64,000 bases of DNA. Source: Amaranthus tricolor (lineage: Eukaryota; Streptophyta; Magnoliopsida; Caryophyllales; Amaranthaceae). The stretch covers positions 12,205,879 through 12,269,878 of the forward strand of contig NC_080057.1 of NCBI RefSeq assembly GCF_026212465.1, read 5' to 3'. A program made the position numbers and the translations under genes. A model generated the notes under the pieces. It ran no database searches. It had not been told where the DNA came from and saw only the letters and a program-made list of their open reading frames with translations. Positions 21,979-35,700 of this stretch are shown piece by piece. Position 1 is the first letter of the stretch. Each line of letters starts with the position of its first letter.

Positions 21979-23920
21979 GAATTTAAAATCCTAGTCATAT
22001 GCTAGATATTACGTGTTAAGTTGCACTTTTTTGGGTTTTTAAGCTTTTTGGGCACATTCGCGCATAAAGTAGGTCTAACTTAGTTTGTTTTGCACGAAAC
22101 TTGGCACACAACATTATATGGTATAGATTATTGTGTTAAAGCGGTTAAAATTTAAAATCATAGTCATGTGCTAGATATTATGTGTTAAGTTGCGATTTTA
22201 TAGATTTTAAACTTTTTTGGCACTTTCGCGCATAAAGTTGCTCAAACTTGGTTTGTTTTGCACGAAACTTGGCACACAACACTATTTGGTATATATCATT
22301 GTGTTGAAGTGGTTAGAATAGAAAATCATACTAAAATGCGAGAAATTACGTGCTAAGTTGCGATTTTATGGGTTTTTAAGCTTTTTTGGCACTTTTGCGC
22401 TTAAAGTAGATCAAACTTGGTTTGTTTTGCACGAAACTTGGCACACAACACTAGTTGGTGTATATTATCGTGTTGAAGTGGTTAGAATTGAAAAACATAC
22501 TCATATGCTAGAACTTATGTGCCAAGTTGAGCTTTTGTGAGTTTTAATGCTTTTTTGGCACTTTCGCACATAAAGTAGATCAAAGTTGGATCGTTTTGCA
22601 CAAAACTTGGCACACAAAACTACTTGGTATATATTATTGTGTTGAATTAGTTAGAATTTAAAATCATAGTCATATGCTAGAAATTACGTGTTAAGTTGCG
22701 ATTTTATGGGTTTTAAACTTTTTAGGCACATTCGCGGATAAAGTACCTCAAATTTTGTTTGTTTTGCACGAAACTTGGCACACAACATTATTCGGTATAT
22801 ATTATTGTGTTGAAGTGGTTAGAATTGAAAATAATACTCATATACTAGAACTTACGTGCTAATTTGCGATTTTTTGGGTTTTTATGCTTTTTTCGCACTT
22901 TTGCGCATAAAGTTGATCAAACTTCGTTTGTTATCTACGAAACTTAGCACACAACACTAATTGGTATATATTATTGTGTTGAAGTGGTTAGAATTGAAAA
23001 TCATACTCATATGCTATAAATTACGTGCTAGGTTTCTATTTTATGAGTTTTTAAAGACTTTTTGGCACTTTCGCGCATAAATTAAATCAAACTTTGTTTG
23101 TTTTAGACGAAACTTGGAACACAAAACTATTTGGTAAATATTATTGTGTTAAATTTATTAGAGTTGAAAATCATAGTCATATGCTAGATATTACGTGTTA
23201 AGTTGCGTTTTTATGGGTTTTTAAACTCTTTTTCTCACTTTCGCGCATAAAGTAGATCAAACTTTATTTGTTTTGCATGACACTTGGCACACAACACTAT
23301 TTCTTATATATTATTGTGTTGAAGTGGTTAGAATTGAAAATGATAGTCATATGCTAGAAATTACGTGCTAAGTTGCGATTTTATGGGTTTTTACGCTTTT
23401 TTGGCACTTCGCGCTTAGAAAAGATCAAACTTGGTTTGTTTTGCACGAAACATGGCACACAAATCTATTTGGAATATATTATTGTGTTGAAGTGGTTAGA
23501 ATTGAAAATGATAGTCATATGCTAGAAATTACGTGTTAAGTTGCGATTTTATGGGTTTTCATGCTTTTTTGGCATTTTTTCGCATAGAGTAGCTCAAACT
23601 TGGTTTGTTATGCACGTAACATGGCACACTAAACAATATAGTATATATTATTGTGTTGAAGCGGTTAGAATTGAAAATCATAGTCATATGCTAGAAATTA
23701 CGTGTTAAGTTGCGATTTTATGGGTTTTTAAGCATTTTTTGCTCTTTCGCGGGTAAAGTAGCTCAAATTTAGTGTGTTTTGCACGAAACATGGCACACAA
23801 CACTAGTTCGTATATATTATTGTGTTGAAGTGGTTAGAATTGAAAATCTTTCTCATATACTAGAACTTACGTGCTAAGTTGCGATTTTATGGGTTTTTAA
23901 GCTTTTTGGCACTTTCGCGT
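21979..23920. repeat. Satellite HOR unit, copy 4, right part, one monomer short
   Basis: Continues copy 4 from m9/m10 onward. At about 22490-22510 it jumps from m12 (CACTAGTTGGTGTATATTAT) straight to the end of m13 (CTAGAACTTATGTGCCAAG), so m13 is missing and the junction falls in the shared CATACTCATATGCT. From the GATTA site to the matching m21 position is 1905 bp, against 2074 bp in copy 3, a difference of exactly 169 bp. Copy 4 is therefore a 20-mer. Confidence 0.93.
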
Positions 23921-26190
23921 TTAAAGTTGATCAAACTTGGTTTGTTTTGCACGAAACTTAGCACACAACACTATTTAGTATATATTATTGTGTTGAAGTG
24001 GTTAGAATTGAAAATCGTACTCATATGCTATAAATTACGTTCTAAGTTGCGATTTTATGGGCTTTAAAGCTTTTTTAGCACTTTCGCGCATAAAGTAGCT
24101 CAAACTTGGTGTGTTTTGCACGAAACTTGGCACACAACACTATTTGGGATATATTATAGTGTTGAAATTTTAAGAATTGAAAATCATACTCATATGCTAT
24201 AAATTACGTGCTAGGTTTATTTTATGAGTTTTTTAAGCTTCTTTGGTACTTTCGCGCATAAAATAAATCAAACTTTGTTTGTTTTGCACGAAACATTGGC
24301 ATACAAAACTATTTGGTATATATTATTGTGTTGAATTTTTTAGATTGAAAATCATAGTCATATGCTAGAAATTACGTGTTAAGTTGCGATTTTATGGGTT
24401 TTTTTTATCTTTTTTCGCACTTTCACGCATAAAGTAGATCAAACTTTATTTGTTTTGCATGACACTTGGCACACAACACAATTTGGTATATATTATTTTG
24501 TTGCAGTGGTTAGAATTGAAAATCATACTCGTATGCTATAAATTACGTGCTAAGTTGCGATTTTATGGGTTCTTAAGCTTTTTTTGCACTTTCGCGCATA
24601 AAGAAGATCAAACTTGGTTTATTTTGCACGATACATGGCACACAAAAATATTTGATATAAATTATTGTGTTGAAGTGGTTGGAATTGAAAATCATAGTCA
24701 TATGCAAGAAATTATGTATTAAGTTGCGATTTTATGGGTTTTGAAGCTTTTTTGGCACTTTTGCGCATAAAGGAGATCAAACTTGGTTTGTTATGCACGA
24801 AACTTGGCACACAACACTATATGGTATATATTATTGTGTTGAAGAGGTTAGCATTTAAAATCATAGTCATATGCCAGAAATTACGTGTTAAGTTGCGGTT
24901 TTATGGGTTTTTAAGCTTTTTTTGTACTTTTGCGCATAAAGTATTTCAAACTTGGTGTGTCTTGCACGAAAACTTGCACACAACACTATTTGGTATATAA
25001 TATTGTGTTGAAGTGGTTAGAATTGAAAATTATAGTCATATGCTATAAATTACGTGTTAAGTTGCGATTCTATAGGTTTTTAAGCTTTTTTGGCACATTC
25101 GCACATAAAGTAGCTCAAACTTGGTTTGTTTTGCACGAAACTTGGCACACAACACTATTTGGTATATATTATTGTGTTGAAGTGGTTGGAATTGAAAATC
25201 ATAGTCATATGCTATAAATTACGTGATAAGTTGCGATTTTATTGGGTTCTTTAGCTTTTTAGCAATTTCGCGCATAAAGTAGATCAAACTTGGTTTGTTT
25301 TGCACAAAACATGGCACACAAAACTATTTGGTATATATTATTGTGTTGAATTGATTAGAATTTAAAATGTTAGTCATATGCTAGAAATTACGTGTTAAGT
25401 TGCACTTTTTTGGGTTTTTAAGCTTTTTGGGCACATTCGCGCATAAAGTAGTTCTAACTTAGTTTGTTTTGCACGAAACTTGGCACACAACATTATATGG
25501 TATAGATTATTGTGTTAAAGCGGTTAAAATTTAAAATCATAGTCATATGCTAGAAATTATGTGTTAAGTTGCGATTTTATAGATTTTAAACTTTTTTGGC
25601 ACTTTCGCGCATAAAGTAGCTCAAACTTGGTTTGTTTTGCACGAAACTTGGCACACAACACTATTTGGTATATATCATTGTGTTGAAGTGGTTAGAATAT
25701 AAAATCATACTAAAATGCTAGAAATTACGTGCTAAGTTGCGATTTTATTGGTTTTTAAGCTTTTTTGGCACTTTTGCGCTTAAAGTAGATCAAACTTGGT
25801 TTGTTTTGCACGAAACTTGAAACACAACACTATTTGGTGTATATTATTGTGTTGAAGTCGTTAGAATTGAAAAACATACTCATATGCTATAAATTACGTG
25901 CTAATTTGCGATTTTATGGGTTTTTAAGCTTTTTTGGCACTTTTGCGGATAAAGTAGCTCAAACTTGGTATGTTTTGCACGAAACTTGGCACACAACACT
26001 ATTTTGTATATATCATTATGTTGAAGTGGTTAGAATTGAAAATCATACTCATATGCTAGAAATTACATGCCAAGTTGCGCTTTTGTGAGTTTTAATGCTT
26101 TTTTGGCACTTTCGCACATAAAGTAGATCAAAGTTGGATTGTTTTGCACAAAACTTGGCACACAAAACTACTTGGTATATATTATTGTGT
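23921..26190. repeat. Satellite HOR unit, copy 5, truncated and more diverged
   Basis: Follows the m1 to m14 order of the 21-mer for about 2270 bp, with more substitutions and small indels than copies 1-4. The register is lost near 26190, where ACTACTTGG of m14 is followed by a monomer end of another type. This looks like the edge of the homogenised block. Confidence 0.85.
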
Positions 26191-29100
26191 TGAATTGGTT
26201 AGAATTTAAAATCCTAGTCATCTGCTAGAAATTACGTGTTAAGTTTCGATTTTTTGGGTTTTTCAGCTTTTTGGGCACATTTGTGCATAAAATAGCTCAA
26301 ACTTAGTTTGTTTTGCATGAAACTTGGCACACAACACTATTTGGAATTTATTATTGTGTTGAAGTGGTTATAATTGAAAATCATAGTCATATGATAGAAA
26401 TTACGTGTTAAGATGCGATTTTATGGGTTTTTAAGCTTTTTTGGCACTTTCGCGCTTAAAGTAGATCAAACGTGGTTTGTTTTTCATGAAATTTGGCACA
26501 CAACACTATTTGGTAAATATCATTTTGTTGCAGTGGTTAGAATTGCAAATCATAGTCATATGCTATAAATTACGTGCTAAGTTGCGATTTTATGGGTTTT
26601 TAAGCTTTTTTGGCACATTCGCGCTTAAAGTAGCTCAAACTTGATTTGTTTTGCACGAAACTTGGCACACAACACTATTTGGTATATGTTATTGTGTTGA
26701 AGTGGTTGGAATTGCAAATCATAGTCATATGCTATAAATTACGTGCTAAGTTGTGATTTTATGGGTTTTTAAGCTTTTTTGGCAATTTCGCGCATAAAGT
26801 AGATCAAACTTGGTTTGTTTTGCACAAAACATGGCACACAAAACTATTTGCTATATATTATCGTGTTGAATTGGTTAGAATTTAAAATCCTAGTCATATT
26901 TTCGAAATTACGTGTTAAGTTGCACTTTTTTGGGTTTTTAAGCTTTTTGGGCACATTCGCGCATAAAGTAGGTCTAACTTTGTTTGTTTTGCACGAAACT
27001 TGGCACACAACACTATATGGTATAGATTATTGTGTTAAAGCGGTTAGAATTGAAAATCATAGTCATATGCTAAAAATTACGTGTTAAGTTGCGATTTTTT
27101 GGGTTTTTAAGCTTTTTGGGCACATTTGTGCATAAAATAGCGCAAACTTAGTTTGTTTCGCACGAAATTTGGCACACAACACTATTTGGAATATATTATT
27201 GTGTTGAAGTGGTTATAATAGATAATCATAGTCATATGCTAGAAATTACGTGTTATGTTGCGATTTTATGGGTTTTAAACTTTTTTGGCACTTTCGCGCA
27301 TAAAATAGCTCAAACTTGGTTTGTTTTGCACGAAATTTGGCACACAACATTATTCGGTATATATTATTGTGTTGAAGTGGTTAGAATTGAAAATCATTCT
27401 CATATGCTAGAACTTATGTGCTAAGATGCGATTTTATGGGTTTTTAAGCTATTTTGGCACTTTCGCGTTTAAAGTTGATCAAACTTGGTTTGTTTTGCAC
27501 GAAACTTAGCACACAACACTATTTGATATATATTATTGTGTTGAAATGGTTAGACTTGAAAATCATACTCATATGCTATGAATTACGTGCTAAGTTGCGT
27601 TTTTATGGGTTTTAAAGCTTTTTTAGCACTTTCGCGCATAAAGTAGCTCAAACTTGGTGTGTTTTGCACGACACTTGGCATACAACACTATTTGGGATAT
27701 ATTATTGTGTTGAAATTGTTAGAATTGAAAATCATACTCATATGCTATAAATTATGTGCTAGGTTTCTATTTTATGAGTTTTTAAAGCTTTTTTGGCACT
27801 TTCGCGCATAAGGTTGATAAGTTGCGATTTTATGGGTTTTTAAACTTTTTTCGCACTTTCGCGCATAAATTAGATCAAACTTTATTTGTTTTGCAGGATA
27901 CTTGGCACACAACACTATTTCGTATATATTATTTTGTTGAAGTGGTTAGAATTGAAAACCATACTTGTATGCTATAAATTACGTGCTAAGTTGCGATTTT
28001 ATGGGTTTTTAAGCTTTTTTGGCTCTTTCGCGCATAAAGAAGATCAAACTTGGTTTGTTTTGCACGAAACATGGCACACAAAACTATTTGATATAAATTA
28101 TTGTGTTGAAGTGGTTGGAATTGAAAATCATAGTTATATGCTAGAAATTACGTGTTAAGTTGCGATTTTATGGGTTTTGAAGCTTTTTTGGCACTTTTGC
28201 GCATAAAGGAGCTCAAACTTGGTTTGTTATGCACGAAACTTGGCACACAACACTATATGGTATATATTATTGTGTTGAAGCAGTTAGAATTGAAAATCAT
28301 CGTCATATGCTAGAAATTACGTGTTAAGTAGCGATTTTATGGGTTTTTAAGCTTTTTTTGCACTTTCGCGCATAAAGTAGCTCAAACTTGGTGTGTTTTG
28401 CACGAAACTTGGCACACAACACTATTTGGTATATATTATTGTGTTGAAGTGTTTGGAATTGAAAATCATAGTCATACGCTATAAATTACGTGCTAAGTTG
28501 CGATTGTGTGGGTTTTTAAGCTTTTTTGGCAATTTCGCGCATAAAATAAACTTGGCACGAAACTTGGTTTGTTTTGCACGAAACTTGGCACACAAAACTA
28601 TTTGGTATATATTATTGTGTTGAAGTGGTTGGAATTTAAAATCTAAGTCATATTCTAGAAATTACGTGTTAAGTTGCGATTTTTTGGGTTTTTAATCATT
28701 TTGGCACTTTTGCGCATAAAGTGGCTCAAACTTAGTTTGTTTTGTACGAAACTTAGCAAACAACACTATTTCGTATATATTATTTTGTTGAAGTGGTTAG
28801 AATTGAAAATCGTACTCGTATGCTATAAATTACGTGCTAAGTTACGATTTTATGGGTTTTAAACGTTTTTGGCACTTTCGCGGATAAAGTAGATCAAACT
28901 TGGTTTGTTTTGCACGAAACTTGGCACACAACATTATTCGGTATATATTACTGTGTTGAAGTGGTTAGAATTTAAAATCATACTTATATGCTAGAACTTA
29001 CGTGCTAAGTTGCGATTTTATGCGTTTTTAAGCTTTTTTGACACTTTCGCGTATAAAGTTGATCAAACTTGGTTTGTTTTGCACGAAACTTAGCACACAA

Positions 29101-29690
29101 AACTATTTGGTATATATTATTGTGTTGAAGTGATTAGAATTGAAAATCTTACTCATATGCTATAAATTACGTGCTAAGTTGCGATTTTATGGGTTTTAAA
29201 GCTTTTTTAGCACATTCGCGTATAAAGTAGCTCAAACTTGGTGTGTTTTGCATGAAACATGACACACAACACTATTTGGGATATGTTATTTTGTTGAAAT
29301 TGTTAGAATTGAAAATCATACTCATATGCTATAAATTACGTGCTAGGTTTCTATTTTATAACTTTTTAAAGCTTTTTTGGCACTTTCGCGCATAAAGTAG
29401 ATAAAACTTTGTTTGTTTTGCACGAAACTTGGCACACAAAACTATTTGGTATATATTATTGTGTTGTAGTGGTTAGAATTGAAAATCGTACTCGTATGCT
29501 ATAAATTACATGCTAAGATGCGATTTTATGGGTTCTTAAGCTTTTTTGGCACTTTCGCGCATAAATAATATCAAACTTGGTTTGTTTTGAACGAAACATG
29601 GCACACAAAACTATTTGGTATACGTCATTGTGTTGAAGTGGTTGGAATTCAAAATCAAAGTCATATGCTAGAAATTACGTGTTAAGATGC
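26190..29690. repeat. Diverged satellite block
   Basis: Same 169-bp monomer and strand, but no HOR period that I can follow. Its monomer order at about 26.3-28.2 kb recurs at about 48.6-51.6 kb. One monomer near 27810 is shortened by about 120 bp relative to that partner (51.1 kb). Near 28545-28580 a small duplication repeats ACGAAACTTGG. No gene. Confidence 0.85.
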
Positions 29691-32600
29691 GATTTTATGG
29701 GTTTTGAAGCTTTTTTGACAATTTCGCGCATAAAGTAGATCAAACTTGGTTTGTTTTGCACAAAACTTGGCACACAAAACTATTTGGCATATATTATGGT
29801 GTTGAACTGGTTAGAATTAAAAATCCTCGTCATATTCTAGAAATTACGTGTTAAGTTGCGATTTTTTTAGGTTTTTAAGCTTTTTGGGCACATTCGCGAA
29901 TAATATAGGTCAAACTTGGTGTGTTTTGCACGAATCTTGGCACACAACACTATTTGGGATATGTTATTATGTTGAAGTGGTTAGAATTGAAATCATACTC
30001 ATATGCTATAAATTACGTGTTAGGTTTCTATTTTATGAGTTTTTAAAGATTTTCTTGCACTTTCGCGCATAAAGTAAATCAAACTTTGTTTGTTTTGCAC
30101 GAAACTTGGCACACAAAACTATTTGGTATATATTATTGTGTTGAATTTTTTTGAATTGAAAATCATAGTCATATGTTAGAAATTACGTGTTAAGTTGCGA
30201 TTTAATGGGTTTTTAAGCTTTTTTGCACTTTCGCCAATAAAGTAGCTCAAACTTGGTGTGTTTTGCACGAAGCATGGCACACAACACCATTTGGTATATA
30301 TTATTGTATTGAAGTTGTTGGAATTCAAAATCATAGTCATACGTTATAAATTACGTGGTAAGTTGCGATTATATGGGTTTTTAAGCTTTTTGGCAATTTC
30401 GCGCATAAAGTAGATCAAACTTTGTTTGTTTTGCACAAAAATTGGCGCACAAAACTATTTGGTATATATTATTGTGTTGAAGTGTTTAGAATTGAAAATC
30501 ATACTCGTATGCTATAAATTACGTGCTAAGTTGCTATTTTATGGGTTTTTTACGCTTTTTTGGCACTTTGGCGCATAAAAAAGATCAAACATGGTTTGTT
30601 TTGCACGAAACATGGCACACAAATCTATTTGGAATTTATTATTGTGTTTAAGTGGTTAGAATTTAAATTTATAGTCATATGTTAGAAATTACGTGTTAAG
30701 ATGCCATTTTATAGGTTTTGAAGCTTTTTTGGCAATTTCGCGCATAAAGTAGTTCAAACTTGGTTTGTTTTGTACAAAACTTGGGACACAAAACTATTTG
30801 GCATATATTATTGTGTTGAAGTTGTTAGAATTTAAAATCCTCGTCATATTCTGGAAATTACGTGTTAAGTTTCGATTTTTTGGGTTTTTAATCTTTTTGG
30901 GCACATTCGCGAATAAAGTAGCTCAAACTTGGTGTGTTTTGCAAGAATCTCGGCACACAACATTATTTGGGATATAGTATTATGTTGAAGTGGTTAGAAT
31001 TGAAAATCATACTCATATGCTATAAATTACGTGCTAGGTTTCTATTTTATGAGTTCTTAAAGATTTTTTGGCACTTTCGCGCATAAAGTCAATAAAACTT
31101 TGTTTGTTTTGCAAGAAACTTGGCACACAACATTATTTGGTATATATTATTGTGTTGAATTTGTTAGAATTGAAAATCATAGTCATATGCTAGAAATTAC
31201 GTGTTAAGTTACGATTTCATGGGTTTTTAATCTTTTTTTGCACTTTCGCAAATAAAGTAGCTCAAACTTTGTGTGTTTTGCACGAAGCATGGCACACAAC
31301 ACTATTTGGTATATATTATTGGGTTGAAAAGGTTGGAATTCAAAATCATAGTCATACATTATAAATTACGTGCTAATTTGCGATTGTATGGGTTTTTAAT
31401 CTTTTTTGGCAATTTCGCGCATAAAGTAGATCAAAGTTGGTTTGTTTTGCACAAAACTTGGCACATAAAACTATTTGGTATATATTATTGTGTTGAAGTG
31501 GTTAGAATTGAAAATCATACTCGTATGCTATAAATTACGTGCTAAGTTGTTATTTTATGGGTTTTTACGCTTTTTTGGCACTTTTGCGCATAAAAAAGAT
31601 CAAACTTGGTTTGTTTTGAACGAAACATGGCACACAAATCTATTTGGAATATATAATTGTGTTTAAGTGGTTAGAATTGAAAAATCATAGTCATATGTTA
31701 GAAATTACGTGTTAAGATGCCATTTTATAGGTTTTGAAACTTTTTTTGGCAATTTCGCGCATAAAGTAGATCAAACTTAGTTTGTTTTGCACAAAACTTG
31801 GCACACAAAACTATTTGGCATATATTATTGTGTTGAAGTGGTTAGAATTTAAAATCCTCGTTATATTCTATAAATTACGTGTTAAATTTCGATTTTTTTG
31901 GGTTTTTAAGCTTTTTGGGCACATTCGCGAAAAAGTAGCTCAAACTTTGTGTGTTTTGCACGAATCTTGGCACACAACACTATTTGGGATATATTATTAT
32001 GTTGAAGTGGTTAGAATTGAAAATCATACTCATATGCTATAAATTACGTGCTTGGTTTCTATTTTATGAGTTTTTTAAAGATTTTTTGGCACTTTCGCGC
32101 ATAAAGTAAATAAAACTTTGTTTGTTTTGCACGAAACTTGGCACACATAACTATTTGGTATATATTATTGTTTTTAATTTGTTAGAATTTAAAATCATAG
32201 TCATATAGTAGAAATTACGTGTTAAGTTGCGATTTTATGGGTTTTTTAAGCTTTTTTTTGCACTTTCGCAAATAAAGTAGCTCAAACTTGGTGTGTTTTG
32301 CACGAAACATGGCACACAACACTATTTGGTATATATTTTTGTGTTGAAGTGGTTGGAATTAAAAATCATAGTCATACGCTATAAAATTACGTGTTAAGTT
32401 GCGAATGTATGGGTTTTAAGCTTTTTTGGCAATTTCACGCATAAAGTAGATCAAACTTGGTTTGTTTTGCACAAAACTTGGCAAATAAAACTATTTGGCA
32501 TATATTATTGTGTTGAAGTGGTTAGAATTTAAAATTCTCGTCATATTCAAGAAATTACGTGTTAAATTGCGATTTTTTGGGTTTTTAAGCTTTTTGGGAA

Positions 32601-32780
32601 CATTCACGAATAAAGTAGCTCAAACTTAGTGTGTTTTGCACGAATCTTGGCACACAACACTATTTTGGATATATTATTATGTTGAAGTGGTTAGAATTTA
32701 AAATCATACTCAAATGCTTTACATTACGTGCTAGGTTTCTATTTTATGATTTTTAATGATTTTTTGGCACTTTCGCGCAT
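29690..32780. repeat. Satellite block with local 6-monomer repeat
   Basis: A variant monomer with GCACAAAAC and GGCATATATT (or close to it) recurs at 29760, 30774, 31791 and 32471. The spacings are 1014, 1017 and 680 bp: 6, 6 and 4 monomers. The copies are diverged with several 1-2 bp indels. The block from about 31.1 to 32.8 kb resembles 55.6-57.3 kb in order and spacing. No gene. Confidence 0.8.
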
Positions 32781-35700
32781 AAAGTAAATCAAACTTTGTT
32801 TGTTTTGCACGAAACTTGGCACACAAAACTATTTAGTATATATTATTTTGTTGAAGCGGTTCGAATTGGAAATCATAGTCATATGCTAGAAATTACGTGT
32901 TAAGTTGCGATTTTATGGGTTTTTTATGCTTTTTTTGTACTGTCCGCGGGTAAAGTAGCTCAAACTTAGTGTGTTTTGCACGAAACATGGCGCACAATAC
33001 TATTTTGGTATATATTATTGCGTTGAAGTGGTTGGAATTGAAAATCATTCTCATATGCTAGAACTTACGTGCTAAGTTGCGATTTTATGGGTTTTTTAAG
33101 CTTTTTTGGCACTTTCGTGTTTAAAGTTGATCAAACTTGGTTTGTTTTGCATGAAACTTAGCACACAACACTATTTGGTATATATTATTGTGGTTGAAGT
33201 GGTTAGAATTGAAAATCATACTCATATGCTATAAATTACGTGTTAAGTTGCGATTTTATGGGCTTTAAAGCTTTTTTAGAACTTTTTCGCGGCATAAAGT
33301 AGCTCAAAGTTGGTGTGTGTTTTGCACGAAACATGGCACACAACACTATTTGGGATATATTATTGTGTTGAAATTGTTAGAATTGAAAATCATACTCATA
33401 TGCTATAAATTACGAGTTAGGTTTCTATTTTATGAGTTTTTAAAGCTTTTTTTGGTACTTTCGCGCATAAAGTAAATCAAACTTTGTTTGTTTTGCACGA
33501 AACTTGGCAGACAAAACTATTTGGTATATATTATTTTGTATAAGTGGTTAGAAATGAAAATCATACTCGTATGCTATAAATTACGTGCTAAGTTGTGATT
33601 TTATGGGTTTTTACGCTTTTTTCGCACTTTTGCGCATAAAAAAGATCAAACTTGGTTTGTTTTTGCACGAAACATGGCAGACAAATCTATTTGGAATATA
33701 TTATTGTGTTGAAGTAGTTAGAATTGAAAATGATAGGTCATATGCTAGAAATTACGTGTTAAGTTGCGAATTTATGGGTTTTCAAGCTTTTTTTGGCAGT
33801 TTTTGCACGTAACATGGCAACAACACCATATAGTATATATTATTCTGTTGAAGCGGTTAGAATTGAAAATCAAAGTCATATGCTAGAAATTACGTGTTAA
33901 GTTGCGGTTTTATGGGTTTTTTAAGCATTTTTTGCACTTTCGCGGGTAAAGTAGCTCAAATTTAAAGTGTTTTGCACGAAATATGGCACGCAACACTATT
34001 TGGTATATATTATTGTGTTGAAATGGTTGGAATTGAAAATATTTCTCATATACTTGAACTTTTGTACTAAGTTGCGATTTTATGGGTTTTTAAGCTTTTT
34101 GGCACTTTCGCGTTTTAAAGTTGATCAAACTTGGTTTGTTTTGCATGAAACTTAGTACACAACACTATTTGGTATATGTTATTGTGTTGAAGTGGTTAGA
34201 ATTGAAAATCATACTCATATGTTATAAATTACGTGCTAAGTTGCGATTTTATGGGCTTTAAAGCTTTTTTAGCACTTTTGCGCATAAAGTAGCTCAAATA
34301 TGGTGTGTTTTGAACGAAACTTGGCACACAACACCATTTGGGATATATTATTGTGTTGAAATTGTAGGAATTGAAAATCATACTCATATGCTATAAATTA
34401 CGTGCTAGGTTTCTATTTTATGAGTTTTTTAAGCTTTTTCGGGTACTTTCGCGCATAAAGTAAATCAAACTTTTGTTTGTTTTGCACGAAACTTGGCACA
34501 CAAACTATTTGGTATATATTATTGTGTTGAAGAAGTTAAAATTGAAAATCATGGTCATATGCTAGAAATTACATGTTAAGCTGCTATTTTATGGGTTTTT
34601 TTTAACTTTTTTCGCACTTTCGCACATAAATTAGATCAAACTTTATTTGTTTTGCATGACACTTGGCACACAACACTATTTCGAATATATTATTTTGTTG
34701 AAGTGGTTAGAATTGAAAATCATACTCGTATGCCATAAATTACGTGCTAAGTTGCGATTTTATGGGTTCTTAAGCTTTTTTTGCACTTTCGCGCATAAAG
34801 AAGATCAAACTTGGTTTGTTTTGCACGAAACATGGCACACAAAACTATTTGATATAATTCTTGTGTTGAAGTGGTTGGAATTAAAAATCATAGACATGCA
34901 AGAAATTACGTGTTAAGTTGCGATTTTATGGGTTTTGAAGCTTTTTTGGCACTTTTGCGCATAAAGGAGATCAAACTTGGTTTGTTATGCACGAAACTTG
35001 GCACACAACACTATATGGTATATATTATTGTGTTGAAGAGGTTAGAATTGAAAATCATAGTCATATGCTAGAAATTACGTGTTAAGTTGCGATTTTATGG
35101 GTTTTTTAAGCTTTTTTTCCACTTTCGCAAATAAAGTAGCTCAAACTTGGTGCATTTTGCACGAAACATGGTACACAACACTATTTGGTATATATTATTG
35201 TGTTGAAGTGGTTGGAATTCAAAATCATAGTCATACGCTATAAAATTACGTGTTAAGTTGCTATTGTATGGGTTTTTAAGCTTTTTTGGCAATTTCGCGC
35301 ATAGAGTAGATCAAACTTAGTTTGTATTGCACAAAACTTGGCACACAAAACTATTTGGTATATATTATTGTGTTGAAGTGGTTAGAATTTAAAATCCTAG
35401 TCATATTCTAGAAATTACGTGTTAAGTAGCGATTTTTTTTGTTTTTAAGCTTTTTGGGCATCTTCGCGCATAATGTAGCTCAAACTTAGTTTGTTTTGCA
35501 AGAAACTTCGCACACAAGACTATTTGGAATATATAATAGTGTTGAAGTAGTTAGAAATGAAAATCATAGTCATATGCTAGAAATTACGTGTTAAGTTGCG
35601 ATTTTATGGGTTTTAAACTTTTTAGGCACATTCGCGGATAAAGTAGCTCAATTTTGTTTGTTTTGCACGAAACTTGGCACACAACTTTATTCGGTATATA

